Shown piece after piece: positions 8,952-20,200 of a stretch of 47,251 nucleotides of DNA. The DNA comes from Neomoorella stamsii. Lineage in GTDB: Bacteria > Bacillota > DSM-521 > Neomoorellales > Neomoorellaceae. The DNA lies in assembly GCF_002995805.1 (NCBI RefSeq), contig NZ_PVXL01000006.1, positions 1 through 47,251 on the forward strand, given 5' to 3'. The first letter of the stretch is position 1. Each line of letters begins with the position of its first letter. The notes below the pieces were generated by a model that saw only the letters and a list, made by a program, of their open reading frames with translations, was not told where the DNA came from and made no database searches. The position numbers and the translations under genes are program-made.

Positions 8952-9085
8952 ACTTGGGAATCGTGCCCTTTTAAGCGCACCTTAGCGGCGCCAGTTTTTT
9001 GCAGGAATTCCAGCCCGGGTGGCGAAAAGGGATATAGCATATTGGGGTGCAAAAGCCATTTCGCATTTAAATGGAGGTGGCGCTG

Positions 9086-10222
9086 TTGTTCAGGGTGTTG
9101 CACCTGGCGGACCTGCACCTGGGATACCGGCCCGACCTGCCGGCACCGGTCCAGGAGGAGGTCTACAGGGAGCGCAACGGGGTTTTGCAGGCGGCCGTGG
9201 ACCTGGCCCTGGATCCCCGCCTGGGAATCAACCTGGTCCTCATCGCCGGCGATCTCTATGATAACCACCGGCCGGAGGCTTCCCTGGTGGAGGAAACCAT
9301 CCGGGAACTGGGCCGGCTGGAAGCCGCCGGCATCCAGGTGATAACGGTGCCAGGGAATCATGACGAGATTACATATAACGATTCGGTTTACCGCCGCGAG
9401 GCCAACCGTTGGCCGGGCCTCCTGGTTACTGAACCTATGCCGGCGAAAGTGGCTACCCTGAGACTTAATGGTGATACCTGTCACCTGGTGGCCATGGCCT
9501 ACACGGGCGGCGTGACCCGGGTTGACGGCCCGTTAAAGGCTTTTCCCCCGGCAGAGGGGGAAGGGGTGAACCTGGCCGTATTCCACGGCTCCCTGGACTG
9601 GGACGGCGGGGAAAGGAGCCTGCCCCTCGACGGGGAAGCCCTGTCTGCCGCCGGCTATGACTATATAGCCCTGGGTCACATTCACCGCGGGGGACAAAGG
9701 CAGCTGGGCAGGGGCCTGGCCTGCTATGCCGGTATGGTGGCCGGCAAGGGTTTTGCCGATCCCGGGGTCGGCTCCTGGACCATAGTTACCCTGGGGGACG
9801 GCCCGGCGCGGGTGGAGCAGGTAGCAGCAGCGGTGCGGCCCTGGCGGGTAGTTGACGTCGATGTTACGGCTTTTCATGCTTCGGAGGAACTGGAGGCGGC
9901 AATCAGGGAATTAATCGACCCCGGTGCCCTGGTACAGGTGCGCCTGGCAGGGAGTATCGCCTTTGATCTGGACCTGGAGGGTTTGCAGGCCCGCCTGGGT
10001 CATCTCTGTTCTTACCTGGACCTGGTGAACGATACGGAAGGGTGGGCACCGGAACTCCTGGAGAGTTTTGCCGCCGAACCAACCATCAGGGGCCTTTTTG
10101 TCCGCCGCCTGCAAGAAAAGCTTGCCGGCGCTGCGGGACCTGGGGAAGCAGCAGTGATCCGCCGCGCCCTCTGGCGCGGGCTCCTGGCCCTGAAGGGAGG
10201 TTGTGGGCCATGCCGGCTGTAA
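9086..10222 (+). CDS. SbcD/YhaO-like DNA repair metallophosphoesterase (Mre11 family)
   Basis: A 378-residue calcineurin-like nuclease. Metal ligands are visible as D9-x-H11 (ADLHLG), D56 (AGDLYD), N91-H92 (PGNHDE) and a GHIH motif near residue 200. This is the Mre11/SbcD/YhaO pattern for a Mn-dependent nuclease that processes DNA ends with an SMC-like ATPase partner. ATG at 9071 lies inside the GGAGGTGG site, so TTG at 9086 (MFRVLHLADL) is preferred. Its 3' end overlaps the ATPase gene by 13 bases, indicating translational coupling. Because the partner resembles YhaN rather than SbcC, this is probably the YhaO-type nuclease. Confidence 0.87.
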   Translation: MFRVLHLADLHLGYRPDLPAPVQEEVYRERNGVLQAAVDLALDPRLGINLVLIAGDLYDNHRPEASLVEETIRELGRLEAAGIQVITVPGNHDEITYNDSVYRREANRWPGLLVTEPMPAKVATLRLNGDTCHLVAMAYTGGVTRVDGPLKAFPPAEGEGVNLAVFHGSLDWDGGERSLPLDGEALSAAGYDYIALGHIHRGGQRQLGRGLACYAGMVAGKGFADPGVGSWTIVTLGDGPARVEQVAAAVRPWRVVDVDVTAFHASEELEAAIRELIDPGALVQVRLAGSIAFDLDLEGLQARLGHLCSYLDLVNDTEGWAPELLESFAAEPTIRGLFVRRLQEKLAGAAGPGEAAVIRRALWRGLLALKGGCGPCRL

Positions 10223-13200
10223 CCTGGCAGCGCCTGAGCCTGGCCGGTTTTGGCTGCTACCGGGAGCGGGTAAATGTTACTTTCCAGGAAGGCCTCAATG
10301 TCCTGGTGGCCCCCAATGAAAAGGGGAAGTCAACCCTGATTGCTGGCCTGGAGGCCGTCCTTTTTGGACTCCCCAACACCAGCAACCCGGAAGCCTTTGG
10401 CAGCGCCCGTTTTGCCAACAGGGAAGAGCCGGACCAGTTTGAAGGGGAAGTAGAATTCCGGGTTGACGGCCGGGCCTACGCCTTAAGGCGCCTGTTTAAT
10501 ACTAACCGGGTGACCATCAGGACCAGGGGTGATCACGGTTGGGAAGAGGTCTGGCGGGGCAGCCACAACCCCGGCGCCCACAAGAAAATCCCAGCTTATC
10601 TCGAACACCTTACTGCCTTTCTGGGCATAACCTCCCGGGAACTCTTTGAAGCCACCTTCTGCCTGGGCCAGCCCTTGCCGGAAGGGAGGGCTTTAAGCAA
10701 TGAGGTACAAAAGCTCCTTTCCGGTAGCGGTGGCCACTACCAGGAAGCCCTAAAAATGCTGGCTGACGACCTGAGAGCCCTGACCCGTTATTGCGGTGAC
10801 CGAGGCGTGGGCAATAACGGCCGCAAGGACGCCCGGCTGGAAGAGCTGCAAGCGGAAATCGCGATTTTGCGGCAACAGCAGCAGGCCACCGGCACCACCA
10901 TTGACCAGCTGACCGCCGTGCGCTCCCGGCTCCAGGAACTGGCAGTAGAGATTAAGTCGGTCCGGGCGCAACTGAAAAAACAGCAGGACCTCCGGGCAGC
11001 CTGGGATGGCTGGCGCGCCCTCCAGGTAAGATACAACAGCGCCCTGCGCGAACAGCAGCAGGCCGGGGCGGTCCAGGAAAGGGCCCGGGAGCTGGAGCAG
11101 AAGATCCGCCTGCACAAGGAGCAGGCGACCCGGTCGTATCCCGAGTGGGCCAGCGCTCCGGCAAGTACCGCCCGCAAACTCGACCGCCTGGTGGAGCTGG
11201 AGCAGGAAATGTCCCGCTTAAAGGGCGAGATGGCAAACTGGGAGGCGCACCTCCGGGATTTAAATAAGGAGCAGGAAGCATTAATGGCCAGACTGCAGGG
11301 AGAACTGGCGGCGGTGGCCAATCACCCGGATATCCTGCGGGACCTGGAGGACCTGCGCAGCCTCCTGAAGGAGCGGGAGAAACTGGCCGGGCAGGTACAG
11401 GAACTGGCGGCGCGGGCGGGAGAAACGGCTGCTGAACTGGCCGCCCTGCCCGATTTCAGCCTGCTGGGGAGCGGCCCGGCCACGGCCCTGGAGGGTTTGC
11501 AGGTAGCGGCCCGCCAGCTCCTGGAGGGCTGGGGCCGCTTCCAGGAGCAGCAAAACCGCTATAAGGAACTGGAAGCGGAACTGGCGGGTGATTTAAGCTG
11601 CTTTGCCGGGCTGCCGCCGGAAAAGGAAGCCCTGGTGGCCAGTTACGCGACCACCAGGCTCACCCTGGCAAGTGAAGAAGAGGCGGCCCGGGAAGCCTGC
11701 CGGCGCCTGGAGGAACAAAAGGCCGCCTACCGGCGCCGCGAGGAAGATTTCCAGCGAGAATTTGGCGACCTGGCCTCTTTAGGGGAGGAAGCCTTCCAGG
11801 CGGCGACAGATAAACCTCGCTTGCTGGCGGACCTGCAGGCAAAGGAAGCAGCCCGAAAGGCGGCCCTGGAGGCCGGCAGGCGCAAGAGGCTGGGTATAGT
11901 TCTCGCCCTGACCGGCGCCGGCCTCGTTACGGGCCTGGTAACCGGCCTGGCCACCGGTAACTGGCTTGTCGCCCTGGTAGTAGCCCTGGTCCTGGCCGGG
12001 CTGGGCTATGGCGCCGGAACTTACCTGGGCCGAGAGGGGAAAGACAGCCTCGAGCTGGCCGGCGAGATTGCCACCCTGCGGGAGCGCCTGGAGCAGCTGG
12101 ATGCCGTGCTGGGCCCCTGGGCGGGGGCCACGGCGGCGGAATTGGGCGAACTCCGCCAGCGCCTGCGGGAGCGGGAGCGGGCGCGGGCGGAGCTGGCAAC
12201 CCTGGCCGCTTCTTTGCCCGGCACGGCAGAGGAAGAAGCGGCCCGGCTGGCCCTGGAGGCAGCAACCAGGGCCAGCCGGGATTTCCTTGCCGCCACGGAA
12301 GAAATCAGCGCCCGGTTTACCGATGTGACGGCAGCCTACCGCCGTTACCTGGCCGCCAGGGAAGAGCGGGAGCGCCTGGCAGCGGAGATGGAAGCCTTTA
12401 CCATGAAGGCCGTGGGAGCACCGCCGCTAGCGGCTTTAACGATACCCCTCGCCGGCCTGGCCGCTCCCTGGCCGGGCCTTACCTCCCTGGCGCGGCTGGC
12501 CGGGCAGGCCCCGGCCACGGTGGGCGAGCTTTTAACCTGGTTAAAGGAACTGGATCAAGCCGCCTGGGAAGATTTCCTGGCCCGGGCCCGGCGGTGGGAA
12601 GAATTGACGGCCCTTAACCGGCAGGTGCAAGAAAAACGGGAACAGCTCTTGCAGCCGGACGAAGAGGGGCAGACGGCCCTGGAACGCCTGGCGGCCAGGA
12701 TCGCTGCCCTGGAAGGGCACGTGGCCCCCTTCACGGCGGCTACCGAAGCCGGGGAGATTGCTCCCCTGCTGGAGGAGGCGGCGAGGATAAAAGAACGCCA
12801 GGGCCAGGTGGCCGGCCGGCAGCAGGCCGCCGGGAGCCAGGCAAAAAATTTACGGGAGCAAATCCAGGAGCTGGAACCTGAGGCAGCAAAGCTGCGGGAA
12901 GAACTGGCCGTCATCCTGGCGCCAGCCGGCGGGGAGGCCGGTAAAGCCCTGGAGCGCCGGCAGGCCTATGAGCAGCTGACCCGGGAGTGGCAGGGCTGGC
13001 AGGAGCAGCTGGCCGGCCTCCTGGGTGAAGGCGACCTGGACGACCTGGCCGCCGCCTGCCTGGATGCCGCCAACCGGGCCGCGGCTATCCTGAAGGAATG
13101 GCAGGACCTGGTCAGGGAGCACCCGGGGCTGCCTGAACCCGGGCGGGAAACAAAAGGGGAGGAGTTGGAAGAACAGTACAGGGCCCTCCGGGCAGGGATA

Positions 13201-13800
13201 AGGGAGCTAGAAAACCGCCTGGAAGGGCTGGAGGGTGAAGAGCGGGAGCTGTTGCGCCGCCAGTCCCAGCTGGAAGGCAGCCAGACCGCCAACATGGCCC
13301 TCGTCGCCGAGACCCTGGCGGCCAGGGAAAAGGAACTGGAGCGCCTGGAACTGGAGGCCGGTGCCCTGGCCCTGGCCTACCGGGAGCTTGTGGCCGCAGC
13401 ACGGGATTACAGCCAGAACTACCGCCGCGAGCTGGCCCTGGCTGCCAGCCGCTATTTCACTCTCTTTACCGGCCGCCGGTCCCGCCAGGTAGAGATCACT
13501 GAAGATTTCCAGGTGGAGGTAAGGGAAGGCGGGGCAGCTATTGCTCTGGCCCAGCTCAGCCGCGGTGCCCAGGACCAGCTGTACCTGGCCTTACGCCTGG
13601 CTATTGGCGACCTCCTGAGCGCCAATCTAACCCTGCCTTTTATCTTTGACGACTGCTTTGTCAACTGCGACGGCGAGCGCCGCGAGCGCATCCGGGAGAG
13701 CCTGGCGGCCCTGGCTCAGCAGCGGCAGTTAATTCTGTTATCCCACGACCCGGATTTTGCCGCCTGGGGGACGCCGGTGGCGTTAGAAGTGGAGGGTTAA
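10210..13800 (+). CDS. YhaN-like SMC/Rad50-type ATPase with a central hydrophobic hairpin
   Basis: A 1196-residue ABC-type ATPase. Walker A is APNEKGKSTL (residues 34-43), the ABC signature is LSRGAQDQLYLALRLA near the C terminus, and Walker B is FIFDDCF. Between the heads are long Glu/Arg/Leu-rich coiled coils. Where SbcC/Rad50 has a CxxC zinc hook, this protein has two hydrophobic stretches at about residues 561-608, with a short loop between them, and no CxxC. That matches the membrane-anchored YhaN of Bacillus as I recall it, rather than classical SbcC. It should work with the upstream nuclease on DNA ends. ATG at 10210 (GGGAGG upstream) overlaps the nuclease stop; addB follows after 3 bases. 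Confidence 0.85.
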   Translation: MPAVTWQRLSLAGFGCYRERVNVTFQEGLNVLVAPNEKGKSTLIAGLEAVLFGLPNTSNPEAFGSARFANREEPDQFEGEVEFRVDGRAYALRRLFNTNRVTIRTRGDHGWEEVWRGSHNPGAHKKIPAYLEHLTAFLGITSRELFEATFCLGQPLPEGRALSNEVQKLLSGSGGHYQEALKMLADDLRALTRYCGDRGVGNNGRKDARLEELQAEIAILRQQQQATGTTIDQLTAVRSRLQELAVEIKSVRAQLKKQQDLRAAWDGWRALQVRYNSALREQQQAGAVQERARELEQKIRLHKEQATRSYPEWASAPASTARKLDRLVELEQEMSRLKGEMANWEAHLRDLNKEQEALMARLQGELAAVANHPDILRDLEDLRSLLKEREKLAGQVQELAARAGETAAELAALPDFSLLGSGPATALEGLQVAARQLLEGWGRFQEQQNRYKELEAELAGDLSCFAGLPPEKEALVASYATTRLTLASEEEAAREACRRLEEQKAAYRRREEDFQREFGDLASLGEEAFQAATDKPRLLADLQAKEAARKAALEAGRRKRLGIVLALTGAGLVTGLVTGLATGNWLVALVVALVLAGLGYGAGTYLGREGKDSLELAGEIATLRERLEQLDAVLGPWAGATAAELGELRQRLRERERARAELATLAASLPGTAEEEAARLALEAATRASRDFLAATEEISARFTDVTAAYRRYLAAREERERLAAEMEAFTMKAVGAPPLAALTIPLAGLAAPWPGLTSLARLAGQAPATVGELLTWLKELDQAAWEDFLARARRWEELTALNRQVQEKREQLLQPDEEGQTALERLAARIAALEGHVAPFTAATEAGEIAPLLEEAARIKERQGQVAGRQQAAGSQAKNLREQIQELEPEAAKLREELAVILAPAGGEAGKALERRQAYEQLTREWQGWQEQLAGLLGEGDLDDLAAACLDAANRAAAILKEWQDLVREHPGLPEPGRETKGEELEEQYRALRAGIRELENRLEGLEGEERELLRRQSQLEGSQTANMALVAETLAAREKELERLELEAGALALAYRELVAAARDYSQNYRRELALAASRYFTLFTGRRSRQVEITEDFQVEVREGGAAIALAQLSRGAQDQLYLALRLAIGDLLSANLTLPFIFDDCFVNCDGERRERIRESLAALAQQRQLILLSHDPDFAAWGTPVALEVEG

Positions 13801-13803
13801 CCT

Positions 13804-16800
13804 TTGAGCTTACGTCTGGTCCTGGGCCGCGCCGGGTCGGGCAAGACGCGCCTCTGTCTCGAGGAAATAAAGGCCGCCCTGGCCGGGGGGCCGGCAGGCC
13901 CGGCCCTCATTATCCTCACCCCGGAGCAGGCCACCCTGCAGATGGAACTTGATTTACATAAGACCGTCCCCTGCCCGGGCTTCAGCCGTGCCCAGGTCCT
14001 GAGTTTTCGCCGCCTGGGCTGGCGGGTTTTCCAGGAGGCCGGCGGCGCGGCCCGGCCTCACCTGGGGGAGATGGGCAAGCGCATGGCCCTGCGGGCCATT
14101 GTCAATGCCCGCCAGGGGGATTTGACCCTTTTTGTCTCCCTGGCGGGCAGTCCTGGCTTCATTGAGCAGCTCGCCCATACCATCGCCGAACTAAAGCTCT
14201 ACCGGGTAGAGCCCGGCGACCTCCGGCGGGTAGCAGAGCATTACCGGGAGACCGGCCGGGGGGAAACCATCCTGGGCCGCAAGCTCCACGACCTGGCCCT
14301 CATTTACAGCGACCTGGAGACGTACCTGGCCGGGCGCTACCTGGATCCCGACGATTATCTGGCCTTGCTCGCCCGGCGGCTGCCGGAAGCGAGCTTTGTT
14401 AAAGGAGCCTGTATCTGGATCGACGGCTTCAACGGTTTTACCCCCCAGGAAGAGGCCGTCCTCCAGGCCCTGCTGGGCGCGGCCGCCCGGGTAACGGTCA
14501 CCCTCTGCCTTGACCCGGAACAGAGGAAACAGCAGCTGGGCGAGACAGAACTTTTCCACCCCACCAGCGAAACTTACCACCGCCTGCAGCGCCTGGCCCG
14601 GGCCGCCGGGGTTAATATCGAGGCCAACGTTCTGCTTACGGGCACCCCGCCCCGTTTCCAGGCAGCTCCGGCCCTGGCCCACCTGGAAGCCCATTTTGGC
14701 CGCTGGCCGCTGCAACCCTTCAAAGGCTCGCCGGACGGCATCCGGCTGGTAGCGGCGGCCAACCGCCGCCTGGAAGTCGAGGCGGCGGCCAGGGAGATTT
14801 TGCGCTTGGCCCGGGAAGAGAATCTCCGGTTCCGGGAAATGGCCGTCCTGGTACGCGACCTGGAGCCCTACCACGACCTCATTGTCAATACCTTCCGCGA
14901 CTTTAACATCCCCCTTTTTATCGACCGCCGCCGGCCGGTGGGCCACCATCCCCTCATCGAGCTGGTACGGGCGGCCCTGGAAACCATTCTGGAAAACTGG
15001 GCCTACGATCCCGTCTTCCGCTACCTGAAGAGCGACCTGGTGCCGGTCTCCCGCGAAGAAGTCGACCTGCTGGAGAATTACGTCCTGGCCCACGGCATCC
15101 GCGGCCGCCAGTGGCTGGAGGACCGTCCCTGGCAGTTTAAAAACCGCCGCGACCTGGAGGCCCGCCAGGAGGCAGGAAGCGATGATGCCGCCGTGGCAGC
15201 CGTCAACAGGGCCCGGGAACGTGCCGGCCGGCACCTGCGGCGCTTTTACCAGGCCGTCCAGGGCCGTACCCTGACGGTACAAGAGATCACGTCCGCCCTC
15301 TTTGACCTGCTGCAGGAACTCCAGGTGCCCCGGCAGCTGGAAGCATGGCGCCATCAGGCCCTGGCCGCCGGGGACCTCGACGCCGCCCAGGAACACGAGC
15401 AGGTCTGGGAAGGCCTCATGGACCTCCTGGACGAGCTGGTCACGGCCCTGGGGGATACTCCCATGGAGCTGGCAGAGTATGCCGCCATCCTGGATACCGG
15501 TATGGAAAGCCTGAAGCTCAGGCTCATCCCCCCGGCCCTGGACCAGGTGGTGGTGGGTACCCTGGACCGTTCCCGCCAGCCGGAACTCCAGGCCGCCCTG
15601 GTCCTGGGAGTGGGGGAAGGGGTGCTGCCGGCGCGGCTGCCGGAAGACGCCACCTTCAGCGACCGGGAAAGGGAGGAGCTGCAGGCGGCCGGGATTGAGC
15701 TGGCACCGGCCGGTTCTTTAAGGCTTTTCCACGAAGAATACCTGGCCTACCTGGCCCTGACCCGCTCCCGGCGTTTCCTCTGGCTCAGTTACCCCCTGGC
15801 CGACGCCGAGGGCAGGGCCCTGGCGCCTTCCCCACTGATCCGGCGGCTGCGCCAGCTGCTGCCGGGACTCCAGGAAGAGAACGCCGGCCCGGATCTCCCG
15901 GAGGGCGAAGCTGGCCTCGACTACCTGGCCACGCCGTGCCAGGCGGCCGGCCACCTGGCCCGTATTTTAAGCCAGAAACGTTCCCTGCCCCCCCTGTGGC
16001 AGGAGGTTTACCTCTGGCTGGAGCAGGACCGGGACAGGGAAAAGTGGCTGGCCCTCCTGGGCGGTATCAATTACCGCAACCAGGTCGAGCCCCTGGAGGC
16101 GCAACTTGTTGACAAACTTTACCCCCAGCCTTTACGCAGCAGCATCTCCCGCCTGGAAACCTTTGCTGCCTGCCCCTTCCGCTACTTCCTGGCCTATGGC
16201 CTTAAACTCGAGGAAAGGCAGCTGTACCAGGTGGACCCGGCGGGAATGGGCCAGTTTTACCACGCCGCTTTGAAGCTCTTTGTGGAGGAATTAAAGCGCA
16301 GCGGCCGCGACTGGAGTGAGGTGAGCGACGAGGAGGCGGCGGCCATCCTCAGCCGGGTAGTAGAAGAGCTGGCCCCGGCCCTCCAGCATGAGATTTTAAG
16401 CAGCAGCGCCCGCTACAGTTACCTCCGCAAAAAGCTCGAGCAAACCCTGCAGCGGGTCCTGGAGGTCCTGAACGAGCACGCCCGGCGGGGAGAGTTTCGC
16501 CCCTTTATGGTAGAAGCCTCTTTTAGCCGGCGGGGAGACCTGCCGCCCCTGGTGGTGGAAGCCGGTCCCGGCCGGCAGGTCATCCTGGAAGGCAGGGTGG
16601 ACCGCATCGACGTCGCCCGTTACCAGGGCCGGGCCTATCTGCGGGTCATCGACTACAAGAGCAGCCAGACCGGCCTGGAACTGGACAGGGTCTACCACGG
16701 TCTTTCCCTGCAGCTGCCCCTCTACCTGCAGGCGGCCCTGGCAGCGGCGCCGCAGGTTTTTGGTGAACCTGCCGAACCGGCCGGTGTCCTCTATTTTGCC

Positions 16801-17262
16801 GTCAGGAATCCTACTCTAAGGCAGAGGATGCCGGTCCGGGAGGTCGCTGAGGTGGCCAGACTACGCCGCCAGGCCCTGAAAATGCGCGGCCTGCTCCTGG
16901 CAGAGCCGGAGATTATCAAGCTCATGGATAAGGCAGTGGAATCGACGCCGGACCTGCTGCCGGTACGGTTGAATAAAGACGGCAGCCTGCGCCGGGGCGC
17001 GCCGGCAGCCACCCGCGAGCAAATGGCTCTCCTCCTGGCCCTGGCCCGGGTTAGGGCTGCCGGCTTGGCAGGGGACATCCTGTCCGGCCGGGTGGAGATC
17101 AGCCCCTACCGCCTGGATAAGGCTACCGGTTGCGATTCCTGCCCCTACCGGCCCGTATGTGGCTTTGACCTCCAGGTACCCGGCGCCGTCTACCGCCGCC
17201 TGCCCCGCATCGATAGCCAAAATTTCTGGGAGGTAGCAGCCCGGCAGTGTTCAAAAAGCTGA
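13804..17262 (+). CDS. addB: AddB, ATP-dependent helicase/nuclease subunit B
   Basis: A 1152-residue AddB. An N-terminal P-loop (GRAGSGKTRL, residues 8-17) begins a degenerate helicase region. The C-terminal PD-(D/E)XK nuclease is seen in RVDRID and VIDYKSSQTG. The Fe-S cluster that staples this domain is marked by one cysteine in FAACPFRYF and a C-x2-C-x5-C group (CDSCPYRPVC) close to the end. AddAB resects double-strand breaks and degrades foreign DNA until it meets a Chi-like site. TTG at 13804 is preceded by GGAGGG with good spacing. It follows the YhaN-like gene by 3 bases and precedes addA by 15, so the four repair genes form one unit. Confidence 0.95.
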   Translation: MSLRLVLGRAGSGKTRLCLEEIKAALAGGPAGPALIILTPEQATLQMELDLHKTVPCPGFSRAQVLSFRRLGWRVFQEAGGAARPHLGEMGKRMALRAIVNARQGDLTLFVSLAGSPGFIEQLAHTIAELKLYRVEPGDLRRVAEHYRETGRGETILGRKLHDLALIYSDLETYLAGRYLDPDDYLALLARRLPEASFVKGACIWIDGFNGFTPQEEAVLQALLGAAARVTVTLCLDPEQRKQQLGETELFHPTSETYHRLQRLARAAGVNIEANVLLTGTPPRFQAAPALAHLEAHFGRWPLQPFKGSPDGIRLVAAANRRLEVEAAAREILRLAREENLRFREMAVLVRDLEPYHDLIVNTFRDFNIPLFIDRRRPVGHHPLIELVRAALETILENWAYDPVFRYLKSDLVPVSREEVDLLENYVLAHGIRGRQWLEDRPWQFKNRRDLEARQEAGSDDAAVAAVNRARERAGRHLRRFYQAVQGRTLTVQEITSALFDLLQELQVPRQLEAWRHQALAAGDLDAAQEHEQVWEGLMDLLDELVTALGDTPMELAEYAAILDTGMESLKLRLIPPALDQVVVGTLDRSRQPELQAALVLGVGEGVLPARLPEDATFSDREREELQAAGIELAPAGSLRLFHEEYLAYLALTRSRRFLWLSYPLADAEGRALAPSPLIRRLRQLLPGLQEENAGPDLPEGEAGLDYLATPCQAAGHLARILSQKRSLPPLWQEVYLWLEQDRDREKWLALLGGINYRNQVEPLEAQLVDKLYPQPLRSSISRLETFAACPFRYFLAYGLKLEERQLYQVDPAGMGQFYHAALKLFVEELKRSGRDWSEVSDEEAAAILSRVVEELAPALQHEILSSSARYSYLRKKLEQTLQRVLEVLNEHARRGEFRPFMVEASFSRRGDLPPLVVEAGPGRQVILEGRVDRIDVARYQGRAYLRVIDYKSSQTGLELDRVYHGLSLQLPLYLQAALAAAPQVFGEPAEPAGVLYFAVRNPTLRQRMPVREVAEVARLRRQALKMRGLLLAEPEIIKLMDKAVESTPDLLPVRLNKDGSLRRGAPAATREQMALLLALARVRAAGLAGDILSGRVEISPYRLDKATGCDSCPYRPVCGFDLQVPGAVYRRLPRIDSQNFWEVAARQCSKS

Positions 17263-17277
17263 TAGAAGGTGAACCTG

Positions 17278-20200
17278 ATGACCAGTGAAGGCGAGAAGCG
17301 CCGCTGGACGGAGGAACAGCTGGCCGCCATCCGGGCGCGCCGGGCCAACCTTTTAGTGGCTGCCGCCGCCGGGGCCGGCAAGACGGCCGTCCTGGTGGAA
17401 CGCATTATCCAGCGCCTGACGGATCCGGAAGCACCCGTCAGCCTGGAAAACCTACTGGTGGTAACCTTTACCGAGGCCGCCGCTGCCGAGATGCGCCAGC
17501 GGATAGGGGCCGCCCTGGAAGCGGCCGTCGCCCGGCAGCCGGAAAATAAAGGTTTAAGGCGCCAGCTCCTGCTGTTGAACCGCGCCCACATCAGCACCAT
17601 CCACTCCTTTTGCCTCTGGGTCGTGCGTACCTATTTTTACCGCCTGGACCTCGACCCGGGCTTCCGGGTCATGGACCCGGCCGAGGCCGACCTCCTGCAG
17701 TTGGAGGTAATGGACCAGGTACTGGAAGAATGCTTTGCCGCCGAGCCCGAGGGTGGACCCATTACCGACCTGGCCGATAGTTTAGGCGGCCGCGGCGATG
17801 CCAACCTGGTGGAGCTGGTGTTAAAGGTCTGGGAGTTTACCAGGAGCCTCCCCTGGCCGGAGGCTTGGCTGGAGGAAGCGGTGGCAGCCTATCGTGTGCC
17901 TGCCGGTACTCCCCTGGAATCTCTCCCCTGGTACCGGGAAATCAAAGAAGTAATTGCCTTGCGGCTGCAGGAGGCGGCCTTTTACCTCCGTGAGGCCATG
18001 AGGTTGGCCGCCAGCCCCGGCGGTCCGGCCATCTACCTGGACAACCTGGAAAGGGAGGAAAGCCAGGTGGCCGGCCTCCTGGCCGGGCTGGACTGCCTTA
18101 CATGGAACCAGGTGTGTGAGCGCCTGACGGCCTTTAGTTTCGGCAGGCTGAAGGCCGTCCGGGGCGGGAGCGTGGATGAAAGGCTGAAGGAAAAGGCCAC
18201 CGGCTACCGGGACCAGGCGAAAAAGCTGCTCAAAGAGTTGCAGGAAGAATTCTGCCGCGATGAAGCTGCCATCAGGGCCGAACTGGATCGTGTAAGGGAA
18301 CTGGTGACGGCCCTGGTGGAGGTGGTCCGCCGCTTTGACGCGGCCTTCAGGGAGCTTAAACGCCGCCGCGGCCTGGTGGACTTCGGCGACCTGGAGCACC
18401 TGTGCCTGCAGGTCCTCCTGGACCCGGAAGCCCGGCCCGGCGAGCTGCGGCCCTCGGCATTAGCCATGGAACTGCGCCGGCGTTTTGAAGAGGTACTGGT
18501 GGACGAGTACCAGGACATAAACAGCATCCAGGACGCCATCCTGGCCCTGGTTTCCCGCCAGGAAGTAATCTCCCCCTGTGACGGCCCTGGCCAGGCTTCC
18601 GGCCAGGGGACAGCCCTGCCGGCTGCCGCGGCCCCAAATCTCTTCATGGTAGGCGATGTCAAGCAGAGCATTTACCGCTTCCGCCTGGCCAACCCGGAGC
18701 TTTTCCTGGTTAAATACCGCCAGTACCAGGAAAGGGAAGGGGAGTTAAATCGCCGCATCCTCCTTAAGGCCAATTTCCGCAGCCGCCAGGGGATAGTTGA
18801 CGGGGTAAACTTTATCTTCCGCCAGGTCTTTTCTCCTTTGGTGGGGGAACTGGATTATGACGCCGCTGCGGCCTTAGTTAGCCGGGCCGGCTACCCGGAA
18901 CACCCGGCGGCCGCAACGCCGGCGATAGAAGTTTACCTCCAGGAAAGGCAGACGGGAGGCGATGGCGAGGTAGCACCTGGAGAAGAAACGCCAGGGGCAG
19001 GGGAAGGAACGGCAGCCCCGTTAGATACGGCGGCCGGCGGCGGGGAAGCAGCCGCCGCGGGTGCGGTGGCCGGGCAATTGGACCCGGAAGATTTAACGGC
19101 CCTGGAGCGGGAGGCGTGGCTCGTGGCCCGGCGCATCCGGCAGATGGTCCAGGGAACACCGGAACGGCCCGGGCCGGAATGCCAGGTCTGGGACCCGGAA
19201 AGGCAGGCCTACCGGGATGTAACCTACCGGGATATAGTCATCCTGCTGCGGGCCACGCAAGACCGGGCGCCGGTATTTATCGAAGTCCTGCAGCAGAATG
19301 ACATACCGGCCTACGCCGACCTGGGCAGCGGTTACTTTGCCGCCACAGAAGTTGAAACCATCCTCTCCCTGCTGCGGGTAATCGACAACCCCCACCAGGA
19401 TATCCCCCTGGCGGCCGTACTACGCTCCCCCCTGGTGGGGCTGACGGCCGGGGAACTGGCACGCACCCGCCTGGCGGCCCCCGGGGAAGATTTCTTTACC
19501 GCCGTCATGAAGGCCGCCGGAGCCGGGGAGGAGCAGCGCGTGACGGCTGGTGACTGCTTTGGGGATTCTGGCCTGGGTTCAGGGGCTATTTCTCCGGTTG
19601 CCGGTGAATTGCCCGGCCGGAACTCCTGTTCCCCGGCAGGTGGTGTCCAGCCTCCCTGTACCTCAGCAGGAGGGGACCTGCCTCCTTCTTCCGGGGCAGA
19701 AAGGGAAGAGGGAGATGCCGCCCGGGAAAAGGACCTGGCCGCCCGCCTGCGCGGCTTTTTAGCCCGCCTGGACAGGTGGCGGACCATGGCCCGCCGCCAG
19801 CCCCTGGGGGACCTCATCTGGCAGCTGTATCGGGAGACAGGATACCTGGAGTTCGTGGGCGGCCTGCCGGGAGGCGCCCAGCGCCAGGCGAACCTGCGCG
19901 CCCTCCTGGACCGGGCGCGCCAGTTTGAAGGTTTTGCCCGCCACGGCCTGTTTCGCTTTTTGCGTTTTATCGAACGGCTGCAGCAAAATGGAGGCGACCT
20001 GGGCACGGCCCGGGCCCTGGGAGAAAAGGAAAACGTCGTTCGCATTATGAGCATCCATAAAGCCAAGGGGCTGGAGTTCCCGGTGGTGATTGTGGCCGAC
20101 CTGGGTAAAGGCTTTAACTTCCAGGATCTTTCCGGGGATGTTCTCCTCCACGGCAAGCTGGGCCTGGCGCCTCTCTACCTGGATGCTGCCGCCGGCATTA

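Noticed and set aside
14191..15396. A 401-codon minus-strand open frame inside addB
   Set aside because: It is a by-product of high GC in the opposite strand; addB motifs are continuous through it.
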